Positions 28,105 through 36,766 of a DNA stretch of 64,000 nt are shown one piece after another. The stretch covers positions 1-64,000 of the forward strand of contig NZ_AZUC01000009.1 of the NCBI RefSeq assembly GCF_000586555.1, written 5' to 3'. Source of the DNA: Sporosarcina sp. D27. GTDB taxonomy: Bacteria; Bacillota; Bacilli; Bacillales_A; Planococcaceae. The number at the start of each line of letters is the position of its first letter. Position 1 is the stretch's first letter. The notes under the pieces were generated by a model. It was not told the DNA's origin. It worked only from the letters and a program-made list of their open reading frames with translations, and made no database searches. Position numbers and translations under genes: made by a program.

Positions 28105-28341
28105 TTAGAAAACTTGTTCTACTTCTACAACGCCGGGTACTTCTTCAAGAAGAGCACGCTCAATACCGGCTTTCAATGTAATTGTGGAGCTTGGGCACGT
28201 ACCGCAAGCGCCTAGAAGACGTAACTTTACAATTCCGTCCTCCACATCGATTAGTTCACAGTCACCGCCGTCACGTAAGAGGAACGGACGTAATTTATTT
28301 AACACTTCTTGAACGGATTCGTTCATCGTTGCTTCTGTCAT
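28105..28341 (-). CDS. yutI: NifU-type iron-sulfur scaffold/carrier (YutI)
   Basis: This 78-residue NifU C-terminal domain protein has the cluster-binding Cys46-GT-Cys49 (GACGTCPSS). It is thought to assemble or transfer Fe-S clusters. The length is normal for the stand-alone domain. AAAGGGGAG precedes the ATG on the minus strand. It is divergent from yuzD with an 82-base gap. Confidence 0.94.
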   Translation of the reverse strand: MTEATMNESVQEVLNKLRPFLLRDGGDCELIDVEDGIVKLRLLGACGTCPSSTITLKAGIERALLEEVPGVVEVEQVF

Positions 28342-28423
28342 AAGTTTTAAACTCCCCTTTCCTTATAGTTATTATAAACTGGATCGCAAAAAAAATCCAA
28401 TAGAGAATCAGGAGGCGTTAGCT

Positions 28424-28753
28424 ATGAACGCTAAACACGTTACAGTAGAAGTATACGGCGCAGAGGTCGTTTGTGCAAGTTGTGTGAACGCACCGACGTC
28501 AAAAGATACATATGAATGGCTAGATGCTGCAATTCAACGAAAATATCCAAATCATCCATTTGAGATCGTTTATATCGATATTGAGTCCTTTATTGAAAAC
28601 GATCGTCAACGCAAGCTGGCTGAACAAGTAAAAGAAGAAGAGTTTTTCTATCCACTTGTACTTGTGAACGAAGAAGTGATTGGTGAAGGCTATATTCAAT
28701 TAAAACCCATTTTCAATGAACTAGAAAAACATGGCTTCATTTCAGCTGGTTAA
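28424..28753 (+). CDS. yuzD: YuzD family thioredoxin-like protein (DUF1462)
   Basis: This 109-residue cytosolic protein has a thioredoxin-like beta start and a Cys17-AS-Cys20 pair. It matches the YuzD/DUF1462 family. The redox role is inferred from the CxxC and its neighbours; no substrate is known. AGGAGG precedes the ATG. Confidence 0.85.
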   Translation: MNAKHVTVEVYGAEVVCASCVNAPTSKDTYEWLDAAIQRKYPNHPFEIVYIDIESFIENDRQRKLAEQVKEEEFFYPLVLVNEEVIGEGYIQLKPIFNELEKHGFISAG

Positions 28754-28806
28754 GTGATAATACTTATTTTGTAATTGAGAACTTAGGGTCATCCATTTTA
28801 CAAACA

Positions 28807-28845
28807 AAAGCGTGCAAGGCAGCGTATTTCTGCCTTACACGCTTT
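28807..28845. terminator. Bidirectional terminator between yuzD and yutJ
   Basis: Sixteen-base arms (28807-28822 and 28830-28845, one mismatch) with a 7-base loop are flanked by A and T runs. Confidence 0.85.
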
Positions 28846-28857
28846 TATTTGATTTAC

Positions 28858-29922
28858 TCAGCCATTATGCCATTTGTACATCCAGAGAACTCCAGATTTC
28901 AACAGTCGTGCAATTCGTCCTGTTACCGTGCGATCTGCTAAGTACGCAAATCCTTGTTTTTTACCGAGAGACCCCATAAATCCTTTGAGCTTGATTTCCG
29001 GCATTGTCTCTGGCAACGATTCACCATTCCACGTATGTTTGAGTACAGTAACGATCTGTTCCGCTTGTCCTTCTGCCAACTGTGCGCTTGGAGCATGAGG
29101 AAGTGCAGCGATGTCCCCTACGACGTATACATCTTCATAGCCAGGAATCTGATGGTACTGATTCAACACAATACGGTTTGACCTATCTTTTTCAACATCC
29201 AATTCTCGAACTACTTTAGTCGGTTGAATACCAGCCGTCCACACTACTGCATCCACAGCAATTTGGTCCTCATGGTTATGAAGTAGATTCATTTCAACTT
29301 TAGTAATATTTGAGTTTGCAATGACATCCACATCGTTTTTGGCGAACCAACTTTGAATGTAATTACTCAGACGCTCCGGGAAGTCACGTAAAATACGCGG
29401 TCCTCTGTCGAATAATTTGATATTCAAATCTGAGCGACTTTCTCTCAATTCACTTGCTAGCTCGATGCCACTTAGACCCGCACCGACAATTCCAACAGTC
29501 GCACCACCATTTAAATTCAAAAGCTTTTTGTACGTTTCACGGGATTGACCAATCGTTTGAATGCTGTACGTAAATTCGTCAGCACCTGGCACGTCGTGAT
29601 AATTATCTTCACAACCTAGGCCAATGACAAGTTGGTCGTAGTCTAGCTGTCTGCCATCTGTAAGTAAGACACACTTTTCCCCAACTTCAATTCCTGCAAT
29701 CTCACCTTCAACAACTTTCAAACGTTCATGTGTCGGTAGTGCAACACGCACTTCGCTATCTGGTACAGTACCTGAAGCGAGTGCATAGAATTCTGTCTTT
29801 AAACTATGGAATGATGTGCGATCTACTAGTGTCACTGCAACATCTGATGGTAAGTTATTCAGTATTCGCAGTAAAATTCGCATATTTCCGTAACCGGAAC
29901 CTAATAATAGCAATTTTTTCAT
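28858..29922 (-). CDS. yutJ: NDH-2-like NAD(P)/FAD-dependent oxidoreductase (YutJ)
   Basis: This 354-residue flavoprotein is a second NADH dehydrogenase type II homolog in the window. It has the N-terminal FAD site LLLGSGYGNM, the NAD site VGIVGAGLSGIELASEL and VYVVGDIAALPH. It lacks the long C-terminal membrane-binding tail of some NDH-2 enzymes. The electron acceptor is unknown. GGAGAC precedes the ATG on the minus strand. It is divergent from yuzB, as in B. subtilis. Confidence 0.92.
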   Translation of the reverse strand: MKKLLLLGSGYGNMRILLRILNNLPSDVAVTLVDRTSFHSLKTEFYALASGTVPDSEVRVALPTHERLKVVEGEIAGIEVGEKCVLLTDGRQLDYDQLVIGLGCEDNYHDVPGADEFTYSIQTIGQSRETYKKLLNLNGGATVGIVGAGLSGIELASELRESRSDLNIKLFDRGPRILRDFPERLSNYIQSWFAKNDVDVIANSNITKVEMNLLHNHEDQIAVDAVVWTAGIQPTKVVRELDVEKDRSNRIVLNQYHQIPGYEDVYVVGDIAALPHAPSAQLAEGQAEQIVTVLKHTWNGESLPETMPEIKLKGFMGSLGKKQGFAYLADRTVTGRIARLLKSGVLWMYKWHNG

Positions 29923-30061
29923 GATAGTCTCCTTTGTCTGAGAGATTTCCGTCTTTTCCTCACGTATGAGTATAACAGTTTGTGACGTTCTTCACAATAA
30001 GACAAGGGCTTTGACGATTAAAGAAAAAAAGAGTACGATCGTACAAGGTGAGGTGATGGGT

Positions 30062-30298
30062 GTGAACCCGATAGTTGAGTTTTGCATTAGTAATTTAGCC
30101 AATGGTTCTCAAGAGACACTGGAAGCACTTGAGAAGGATCCGAATCTGGATGTCTTGGAATATGGTTGTCTTAGTTATTGCACCAAGTGTGTAGAGTCAC
30201 TGTATGCTCTAGTGAACGGAGAAGTCGTAGAAGCGGATACACCCGCTGAGCTGACAGAGAAGATTTACGAGTTTATAGAAGAGAATCCTCTTTTTTAA
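30062..30298 (+). CDS. yuzB: YuzB family protein (DUF1450)
   Basis: This 78-residue cytosolic protein has four conserved cysteines (Cys8, Cys36, Cys40, Cys43), suggesting metal or Fe-S binding. It matches B. subtilis YuzB in length and start (MNPIVEFC). I chose the GTG at 30062 behind GAGGTGA; an in-frame ATG at 30056 overlaps that site, and the longer frame back to 29966 has no ribosome site. Function is unknown. Confidence 0.88.
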   Translation: MNPIVEFCISNLANGSQETLEALEKDPNLDVLEYGCLSYCTKCVESLYALVNGEVVEADTPAELTEKIYEFIEENPLF

Positions 30299-30312
30299 AA
30301 TAGGAAAATACG

Positions 30313-30347
30313 AAAGGACTTGTCCGGGTTAATGGGCAAGTCCTTTT
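30313..30347 (+). terminator. Intrinsic terminator after yuzB
   Basis: The arms AAAGGACTTG and CAAGTCCTTT, with an inner CC/GG pair, are followed by TTTTGTTG. Confidence 0.88.
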
Positions 30348-30418
30348 GTTGTATGCTACTGGCTAGGAACACGTGTCATAATACTAATAAAAACCATATT
30401 GAAAGAAGGTTATTACTT

Positions 30419-31183
30419 TCAATCATTCCATTCGGCTAGCGTTTTAAACATATACGTCGGATGTTCCAGTTTGGCTAGTACTTCCTCTAGCGCCGTGACG
30501 CCGCCTTGGAGATGGATCGTATCGATGCCGTAACGAATGCCTGAAAGAATATCCGTTTCATAATTGTCGCCGATCATAATCATCTCTTCCTTGCTTGCTC
30601 CACTTTGTTGTTGGATGAATTCCAGCATGTACGATTGTGGCTTTCCGAGTATCGTCGGTGTAACTCCAGTTGAGGCTTTTACAAGTTCTATGAATGCGCC
30701 GTTGCCTGGCACAAGTCCCAGTTCGTTAGGCAACGCAAGATCTCCATTTGTCGCGAGAAAGTGTGCGCCATTTCGTATAGATAAACAAGCCGTAGCTAAT
30801 TTGTCGTATGTAATTTTGTGGTCAATCCCCATGATCACAATGTCACCGTCAGCTTCGACAAGTCTAATTCCCTCGTCTAATAACGCTTCACGTAATCCCG
30901 ATTCACCAATCATTTGAACTGACTTACCTGTATAGTGTTGTGCACAATACTTAGCACTGGCGATCGCAGATGTCATGATCTGTTGCTCTGTCGTTTCAAC
31001 ACCGAGCAATTTCAGTTTTTGTTGTTGTTCCAGAGCTGTACGTGATGAGTTATTCGTTAAGAAATACGGCTCGATACCTGATTGCTGTAACTTTTGGATG
31101 AGAGCAACCGACTCTGGGATAGCTTGGCTTCCTTTATATACAGTGCCATCCAGATCCAAGCAAATCGTCTTATAGCGTTCCAT
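30419..31183 (-). CDS. yutF: HAD-superfamily phosphatase of the NagD/YutF type
   Basis: This 254-residue cytosolic phosphatase has the HAD motif I nucleophile in CLDLDGTVYKG (Asp10, Asp12), a cap domain in the middle, and motif IV MIGDNYETDI (about 200-209). It belongs to the TIGR01457 group; family members dephosphorylate small phosphorylated metabolites. Its start overlaps the end of the upstream yutE by 14 bases, so the two are translationally coupled in the order yutD, yutE, yutF. Confidence 0.92.
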   Translation of the reverse strand: MERYKTICLDLDGTVYKGSQAIPESVALIQKLQQSGIEPYFLTNNSSRTALEQQQKLKLLGVETTEQQIMTSAIASAKYCAQHYTGKSVQMIGESGLREALLDEGIRLVEADGDIVIMGIDHKITYDKLATACLSIRNGAHFLATNGDLALPNELGLVPGNGAFIELVKASTGVTPTILGKPQSYMLEFIQQQSGASKEEMIMIGDNYETDILSGIRYGIDTIHLQGGVTALEEVLAKLEHPTYMFKTLAEWND

Positions 31184-31634
31184 GAGGTGAATCCTCTGGA
31201 AGGAATGCAGAAACCGGTCCCAATTCGTTTTCCAAATATGTTAACACACAACTGGGAAACTTTTCGAGTGAAGAGTAGCTCGCCTTAATAGTTTTCTCTA
31301 CTTCCCCTAAATCGACTTTCATAAAGTCACGGACAAGCATTTTTCGTAATTCAATCATTTCTTTTAGTGGTTGTTCCATTTCTTTGTCGATTACTTTTTC
31401 ATCTTCCATAATATCGACAATGTCTTCATAACTTCCCGGATCACGCATGATAAACCCATCAATCATGGAGTTCCCTACATCTATAATGGACTCGATGATG
31501 TTTTGTGCGATTCGTTCAAGTGCCAACGTCTTTAACGTACTATCTTGCCAGTTAGACTCACTTGAAAATTGTGCAAGAAGTTCTTCCATATAAGCGAGCG
31601 TCTCACTAATTTTTTTCCGGTCGATAAAATACAT
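31170..31634 (-). CDS. yutE: DUF86/HepT-like protein without the catalytic motif (YutE)
   Basis: This 154-residue helical protein of the DUF86 family is related to HepT toxins of MNT-HepT systems. The toxin motif R-X4-6-H-X-Y is not intact: the matching segment is RKMLVRDF (97-104), with Arg and Phe where His and Tyr are expected. No MNT nucleotidyltransferase antitoxin gene is adjacent. I therefore read it as the housekeeping YutE branch of unknown function, not an active toxin. GGAGGA precedes the ATG. It overlaps yutF by 14 bases. Confidence 0.85.
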   Translation of the reverse strand: MYFIDRKKISETLAYMEELLAQFSSESNWQDSTLKTLALERIAQNIIESIIDVGNSMIDGFIMRDPGSYEDIVDIMEDEKVIDKEMEQPLKEMIELRKMLVRDFMKVDLGEVEKTIKASYSSLEKFPSCVLTYLENELGPVSAFLPEDSPHGTL

Positions 31635-31722
31635 GATAGTTCCTCCTCAAATGTCTTCGTATAAAGAACATGCAGAAACGGACGTCACAGAGAATTCTCC
31701 AAGACGCCCGAATGGAAAGGGA

Positions 31723-32082
31723 TTATGATGTTTGCGGAATTTCTTCTGCAACAGGTAATTCCTGTTTCGCATCAGCATCCGCTTGTTCCTTCTTCACTTT
31801 CCCTACTTTTTTCAATATAAAATGGGCACAGCCAAAGTTACAGTATTCGTAAAGGTAATCTTGCAACGTGCTGATTTTCGTTTCATAAGTGGCTTTCGCA
31901 TTACGATCCTCAAAAAATCCCTTAAGACGGAGTTGTCCATATCCCCAGTCTCCGAGGATATAATCGTATTTCAAAAGAATTTCACTGTAACGACTCATCA
32001 GTGCTTCGCTGTCAAAACCCTCACGAAAGTTTTCGATAATCTCGAATTCGTACTGATCCAACGTAATTAGTCGTTCTGTCAT
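31723..32082 (-). CDS. yutD: YutD family protein (DUF1027)
   Basis: This 119-residue cytosolic protein matches the DUF1027/YutD family (GDWGYGQLRLKGF...CNFGCAHF, about 44-95). The C-terminal 20 residues are low-complexity and acidic/alanine-rich. It lies six bases after lipA on the same strand, with AAAGGCTGAG before the ATG at the lipA end. Function is unknown. Confidence 0.9.
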   Translation of the reverse strand: MTERLITLDQYEFEIIENFREGFDSEALMSRYSEILLKYDYILGDWGYGQLRLKGFFEDRNAKATYETKISTLQDYLYEYCNFGCAHFILKKVGKVKKEQADADAKQELPVAEEIPQTS

Positions 32083-32088
32083 GTCGAC

Positions 32089-33051
32089 TCAGCCTTTCAC
32101 AGTCAAGGATTCAAGCATCTCTTCGCCTCTACGCTGACGTTCTTTCGCCGCTGCATTCACTTGCTCATCTGCATGATAACTTGAACGAACGAGTGGCCCT
32201 GATTGGCAATGCGAAAAGCCTTTACTCATTGCAATCTCAAAGAGTTCTTTGAATTCCTTTGGCGTGTAATATTTTTGTACAGTTAAATGCTTTTTACTTG
32301 GTTGTAAGTATTGACCAATAGACATAATATCCACTTGGTTCGCACGTAAATCATCCATTGTTTCTAAAATCTCTTCCCACGTCTCGCCCACACCTAGCAT
32401 AATCGATGATTTTGTAGGAATTTCTGGGTACATTTCTTTTGCACGACGAAGTAATTCTAACGAGCGATCATACTTAGCCCGTGCTCGGACTCTCGGCGTC
32501 ATTCGTCTAACCGTTTCAATATTATGATTCAAAATATCCGGTTTGGCATCCATTAACCGTTTAATATTATCATACTCTCCTCCCATATCAGAAGGAAGTA
32601 CTTCGACTGTTGCAAATGGATTTTTTCTACGAATCGCACGTATTGTTTCTGCGAACACACCGGATCCACCATCTTTTTGGTCATCCCGAGCAACTGCAGT
32701 CACAACGACATGCTTTAAATTCATCAGTGCAACTGAATCTGCCACGCGCTCCGGCTCTGCTAAATCGAGCTCTGTTGGCAATCCTGTTTTAACGGCACAA
32801 AAACGGCAGGCGCGTGTGCACGTATCCCCTAAAATCATGAATGTAGCCGTTCTGCGCTCTCCCCAGCACTCATGGATATTCGGGCAGCGCGCTTCTTCAC
32901 AGACTGTATGAAGATTTTTTTCACGCATCAACTTTTTTAAATCCGTATAGTTTTCGTTCGTATTCAACTTGATTTTAAGCCAATCCGGTTTACGGATATG
33001 CTCTGTTTTTTTGTCCACCCCTGGTTTGCAAGACAAAGTCTTCAGCTCCAT
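32089..33051 (-). CDS. lipA: Lipoyl synthase LipA
   Basis: This 320-residue radical SAM enzyme inserts two sulfurs into protein-bound octanoyl groups to make lipoyl cofactors, for example on GcvH. The auxiliary cluster cysteines are Cys51, Cys56 and Cys62, and the radical SAM CxxxCxxC is Cys78, Cys82, Cys85. It is longer at the N-terminus than B. subtilis LipA (298). The ATG at 33051 has only a weak GGA, and a TTG at 33036 has GGAG nine bases upstream, so the true start may be internal. The leader contains an extended inverted repeat. Confidence 0.95.
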   Translation of the reverse strand: MELKTLSCKPGVDKKTEHIRKPDWLKIKLNTNENYTDLKKLMREKNLHTVCEEARCPNIHECWGERRTATFMILGDTCTRACRFCAVKTGLPTELDLAEPERVADSVALMNLKHVVVTAVARDDQKDGGSGVFAETIRAIRRKNPFATVEVLPSDMGGEYDNIKRLMDAKPDILNHNIETVRRMTPRVRARAKYDRSLELLRRAKEMYPEIPTKSSIMLGVGETWEEILETMDDLRANQVDIMSIGQYLQPSKKHLTVQKYYTPKEFKELFEIAMSKGFSHCQSGPLVRSSYHADEQVNAAAKERQRRGEEMLESLTVKG

Positions 33052-33084
33052 TCCATATCAATTGAGCCTTGGCGTAATTGCGTC

Positions 33085-33127
33085 CAGATTTTTTCGAGAG
33101 AGCTCGAAAAGCACCCTTAAAAATCTG
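33085..33127 (-). repeat. Inverted repeat structure in the lipA leader
   Basis: Inner arms CTCGAAAA/TTTTCGAG (33091-33098 and 33103-33110) sit inside outer arms CAGATTT/AAATCTG (33085-33091 and 33121-33127). It lies about 35 bases before lipA on the transcribed side. No U-run follows, so it is not a classic terminator. The rest of the gap 33128-33325 shows no gene. Confidence 0.5.
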
Positions 33128-33325
33128 TGACTTCCGCCGGAGGCTATAACTTAATTCAGTAGCTTTATCCCCACGAAAAAGATAAAAAGTTCGCACTCAT
33201 ACGGACATTTATAGAAGAGGAAGACTCCTGCTGAATTTAGTTAAACGTTTACTGTTTCCCCCACTTCCAATAATGTAACATATATTCAGAAAGCGAACAA
33301 CTTGATGCCTAAAGGGTTGTAACAA

Positions 33326-33354
33326 GAAAAGCGCCCGTAAAAGGGACGCTTTTC
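33326..33354 (-). terminator. Terminator of the liv operon
   Basis: The stem AAAAGCG(T)CCC / GGGCGCTTTT with a 6-base loop reads on the minus strand, followed by CTTG. The stem's own U-run is inside the arm. It lies about 20 bases after livF. Confidence 0.7.
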
Positions 33355-33372
33355 CTTAGATAATTTAGTTGT

Positions 33373-34086
33373 TTAGTGACCGCCAAGATAGGCGTTTTTC
33401 ACTTCTTCACTTGCTTGTAACTCAGCTGCAGTTCCTGACAGAATGACCCTACCAGTTTCAATTACATATCCGCGATCCGCAATTGAAAGTGCAATGTGGG
33501 CATTTTGCTCAACTAACAGAATCGTCGTTCCTGCCTTACTAATATCTTTAACCGTTTCAAAAATGGTTTTGACCATAAGCGGCGCCAGTCCCATAGACGG
33601 CTCATCTAATAGAAGTAATTTAGGGCGCGCCATTATTGCCCTTCCCATCGCAAGCATTTGCTGTTCCCCTCCTGAAAGCGTCCCAGCAGTTTGTTTACGC
33701 CGTTCATACAGTCTTGGGAAAATACTATAGACTTTCTTAAGGTCCTTCCCGATTTCACCTTTGTCTTTCCTCAAGTAGGCACCTAGTTCAATATTCTCTT
33801 CTACCGTCATATCCGCGAAAACCCGCCTCCCCTCTGGTACTTGGGAAACCCCCATTTTCACGATAGATTGTGCCGGCTTCCCACTTATCAAAGAATCCTG
33901 ATAATGGATAGTACCATCTTTTGGCTTTAGTAGGCCAGATAACGTTTTCAGCAATGTACTCTTCCCTGCACCGTTTGCGCCAATAAGTGTGACGATTTCT
34001 CCTTCATTCACTTCGAGAGAAACCCCTTTTAATGCATGGATGCTGCCATAATAGACGTTCAAATCTTGGATGCTCAGCATGCTCAT
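33373..34086 (-). CDS. livF: Branched-chain amino-acid ABC transporter ATP-binding protein LivF
   Basis: This 237-residue ATPase has Walker A GANGAGKST (about 36-44), the ABC signature LSGGEQQML and Walker B LLLLDEPSMGL. With LivG it powers uptake of leucine, isoleucine, valine or related amino acids. It overlaps livG by four bases and is the last gene of livKHMGF. Confidence 0.95.
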   Translation of the reverse strand: MSMLSIQDLNVYYGSIHALKGVSLEVNEGEIVTLIGANGAGKSTLLKTLSGLLKPKDGTIHYQDSLISGKPAQSIVKMGVSQVPEGRRVFADMTVEENIELGAYLRKDKGEIGKDLKKVYSIFPRLYERRKQTAGTLSGGEQQMLAMGRAIMARPKLLLLDEPSMGLAPLMVKTIFETVKDISKAGTTILLVEQNAHIALSIADRGYVIETGRVILSGTAAELQASEEVKNAYLGGH

Positions 34087-34859
34087 ACAATTTCCTCCCC
34101 TAAATACGCTTCAATCACTTTTGGATTGTTCCGGATTTCTTCAGCCGATCCTTCAGCTAACAAAACACCATGGTCAAGAACGTAAATCCGCTCACAAATT
34201 CCCATGACCAAGTTCATATCATGTTCGATTAAAAGAATCGTCAATCCGAATTGCTTTCGGATAAAGGCGATGAGATCCATCAGTTCTTTCGTTTCAAAAG
34301 GGTTCATCCCAGCTGCAGGTTCATCCAACAGCAACAGATCAGGATTTGCTGCAAGTGCTCTCGCAATTTCTAGTCTACGCTGTTTCCCATATGGAAGATT
34401 TTTTGCGGTTTCATCTTTATATTTATCGAGTTCGAATATCTTCAAGAACTCCATCGCTTTGTTTTCCATCTCATGTTCGTTCTTAAAATAAGAAGGCAAA
34501 CGCAAAATTGAACTCATTACAGAATCATTTGCTAGTGAATGATAAGCAACTTTCACGTTATCTAAAACAGAAAGTTCGTCGAATAACCTGATGTTTTGAA
34601 ATGTACGACTCATCCCCAAACGAGTTACTTTAAACGGTGGGAGTCCATTAATTTTCTTTCCATCAAAGAATATTTCACCTTCAGTCGGAACGTAAACACC
34701 TGTCAATAAGTTAAAACTAGTTGTTTTACCTGCTCCATTTGGCCCTATTAAACCAACCAATTCACCTTTATTGATTTTCATGTTGAATCCTGAAACTGCT
34801 TTTAGCCCCCCGAATTGGATGCCTGCGCTTTGCACATCTAACAATACCTCATTGCTCAT
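34083..34859 (-). CDS. livG: Branched-chain amino-acid ABC transporter ATP-binding protein LivG
   Basis: This 258-residue ATPase has Walker A GPNGAGKTT, the LivG-type signature LPYGKQRRLEIAR and Walker B LLLLDEPAAGMN. It carries the extra C-terminal helix region typical of LivG. It overlaps livM by 11 bases and livF by four, indicating coupled translation. Confidence 0.95.
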   Translation of the reverse strand: MSNEVLLDVQSAGIQFGGLKAVSGFNMKINKGELVGLIGPNGAGKTTSFNLLTGVYVPTEGEIFFDGKKINGLPPFKVTRLGMSRTFQNIRLFDELSVLDNVKVAYHSLANDSVMSSILRLPSYFKNEHEMENKAMEFLKIFELDKYKDETAKNLPYGKQRRLEIARALAANPDLLLLDEPAAGMNPFETKELMDLIAFIRKQFGLTILLIEHDMNLVMGICERIYVLDHGVLLAEGSAEEIRNNPKVIEAYLGEEIV

Positions 34860-35802
34860 GCTGGCTTCCCCCTTTCGGACGCATCCACATCTTCAAATAG
34901 TCTGTGAATTCCATTTTGCCCATCAACCCTTTTGGACGGTATAACATGACGATAATCAGGACAAGACTGTAAATGATCATCCGTGTTTCAGGATAGTCTT
35001 GTAGGAATGTAGAAACGATTGTTAATAAGATTGTCGCAACAATTGCACCTGACAAACTACCAAGACCACCAAGTACGACATAGATCAAAATATCGATTGA
35101 CTTCAGAAAACCGAAGTTGGAAGGCTGGATAATGTAGAAATTGTGTGCATACAACGCACCGGCTACGCCCGCGAAGAAAGAACCAATCGCAAATGCAAGC
35201 ACTTTATAGTAAGTTGTATTAATGCCCATTGCATCAGCTGCAATTTCGTTTTCTCGTATTGCAATACATGCGCGACCATGCCTCGAATTCGTAAAGTTCA
35301 CGATGACTAGAATGGTTACGAAGAGGCAAATGAATGTATATGTCCATGTTGTTAAGTGAGCGACTTGCATACCAGCAGCTCCACCCACATAATCGATATT
35401 CAAGAAAATGATGCGGATAATTTCAGCGAACCCAAGTGTCGCTATGGCTAGATAATCTCCACGTAGCCTCAAACTTGGGATACCAACTACCAACCCTGCA
35501 AGCGCTGCTGCAATTCCAGCAATTAGAATCGCTGCAAAGAATGGCAAATCGAGTTTCATCGTCATAATTGCGGATACATAGGCACCGACAGCTAGAAAAC
35601 CAGCATGACCGAGAGAAAATTGTCCCGTAATTCCAATGACTAGGTGTAAGCTGACCGCCAGCATGATATTAATCGCCATAAAGATCAGTGTATTGGAATA
35701 GAAATTATTCAAAAATCCTCCGCTAATCATAAACTGGATGGCAGCGAAGATTGCAATTGCCAAAATGGCAAATACCCAAAACTGTTTAGATTTTTTCATC
35801 AT
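34849..35802 (-). CDS. livM: Branched-chain amino-acid ABC transporter permease LivM
   Basis: This 317-residue membrane permease has about nine to ten helices and the LivM family stretch GITGQFSLGHAGFLAVGAY (about 57-75). It forms the translocation path together with LivH. It lies ten bases after livH and overlaps livG. Confidence 0.95.
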   Translation of the reverse strand: MMKKSKQFWVFAILAIAIFAAIQFMISGGFLNNFYSNTLIFMAINIMLAVSLHLVIGITGQFSLGHAGFLAVGAYVSAIMTMKLDLPFFAAILIAGIAAALAGLVVGIPSLRLRGDYLAIATLGFAEIIRIIFLNIDYVGGAAGMQVAHLTTWTYTFICLFVTILVIVNFTNSRHGRACIAIRENEIAADAMGINTTYYKVLAFAIGSFFAGVAGALYAHNFYIIQPSNFGFLKSIDILIYVVLGGLGSLSGAIVATILLTIVSTFLQDYPETRMIIYSLVLIIVMLYRPKGLMGKMEFTDYLKMWMRPKGGSQHEQ

Positions 35803-35812
35803 TTCGTTTCAC

Positions 35813-36688
35813 CTACACTTTCTCTCTTGTGTTTTTACCGAAGATGCCAGAAGGTTTAAAGATTAAGATCAAAATCAAAATGATGAACGCAGCCGCATCT
35901 CGCCACAAGGAGAATCCAAGGGCACTTACTACTGTTTCGACGACGCCAAGTACAAGACCGCCTGCAACCGCTCCTGGAATGATTCCAATCCCACCAAGTA
36001 CAGCTGCGACAAATGCTTTCAGACCTGGAATAACGCCCATTAACGGATCAATTTTTGTATAATAGATTCCGAAAATGACACCTGCTGCTCCAGCTAGTGC
36101 AGACCCAATTGCGAACGTAGCAGAAATTGTATTGTCTACGTTAATACCCATTAGTTTTGCAGCTTCAGCGTCATAGGATACAGCTCGCATGGCTTTCCCG
36201 ATTTTTGTCTTATGTACAATGAACTGTAGGACAATCATCAAGAATACAGATACAGATAGTATAAGAATTGCCTGTGTGCTAATTTGTGCACCAAACAGGT
36301 TAAATGATTTGTTCGCAAATACTTCAGGATAAGCCGCTGGTTGTGCACCTCTAAAGTAGATCACTCCGTTTTGAATGAGAAGAGAAACCCCGATAGCTGT
36401 AATAAGTGCAGCAATACGTGTTGCATTCCTTAGACGTTTGTAAGCGATGCGTTCAATGACGACACCAATAATCGCACAAACCGTCATCGAAAGTAAAAGT
36501 GCTGGGAAAAAGCCTAGACCCCATCCTGCAATGGAGATGTATCCTATGAACGCACCAATCATAAACACTTCACCGTGTGCAAAGTTGATCAACTTAATAA
36601 TGCCGTATACCATTGTATAACCTAGCGCAATGAGCGCATAAATACTGCCTAAAGAAATACCGTTGATGAGTTGCTGTAGCCATTCCAT
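35813..36688 (-). CDS. livH: Branched-chain amino-acid ABC transporter permease LivH
   Basis: This 291-residue permease has the family start LINGISLGSIYALIALGYTMVYG (about 7-29) and NFAHGEVFMIGAF. It forms the second membrane component. A stem-loop with a U-run stands between livK and livH, so livH and downstream genes probably rely on read-through and are made at lower level than livK. Confidence 0.95.
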   Translation of the reverse strand: MEWLQQLINGISLGSIYALIALGYTMVYGIIKLINFAHGEVFMIGAFIGYISIAGWGLGFFPALLLSMTVCAIIGVVIERIAYKRLRNATRIAALITAIGVSLLIQNGVIYFRGAQPAAYPEVFANKSFNLFGAQISTQAILILSVSVFLMIVLQFIVHKTKIGKAMRAVSYDAEAAKLMGINVDNTISATFAIGSALAGAAGVIFGIYYTKIDPLMGVIPGLKAFVAAVLGGIGIIPGAVAGGLVLGVVETVVSALGFSLWRDAAAFIILILILIFKPSGIFGKNTREKV

Positions 36689-36734
36689 GATGTCTCACTC
36701 CTTTTTCATATCTGACATTCGTCCAAAAAAAGAA

Positions 36735-36756
36735 GGTAGGGAGAGAGCTCCCCACC
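36735..36756 (-). terminator. Intraoperon terminator-like hairpin between livK and livH
   Basis: Nine-base arms (GGTAGGGAG 36735-36743, CTCCCCACC 36748-36756, one A-C mismatch) are followed on the minus strand by TTCTTTTTTT. A partial terminator here would raise the binding protein relative to the permease. Confidence 0.7.
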
Positions 36757-36766
36757 CCTCATGAAA

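Noticed and set aside
31170..31634. MNT-HepT toxin-antitoxin system
   Set aside because: The toxin motif is degenerate and no nucleotidyltransferase antitoxin gene is adjacent; neighbours are housekeeping genes.
32990..33196. Minus-strand 68-codon frame in the lipA leader as a possible leader peptide
   Set aside because: It has no convincing ribosome site, reads through the inverted repeat and overlaps the lipA start without a conserved feature.
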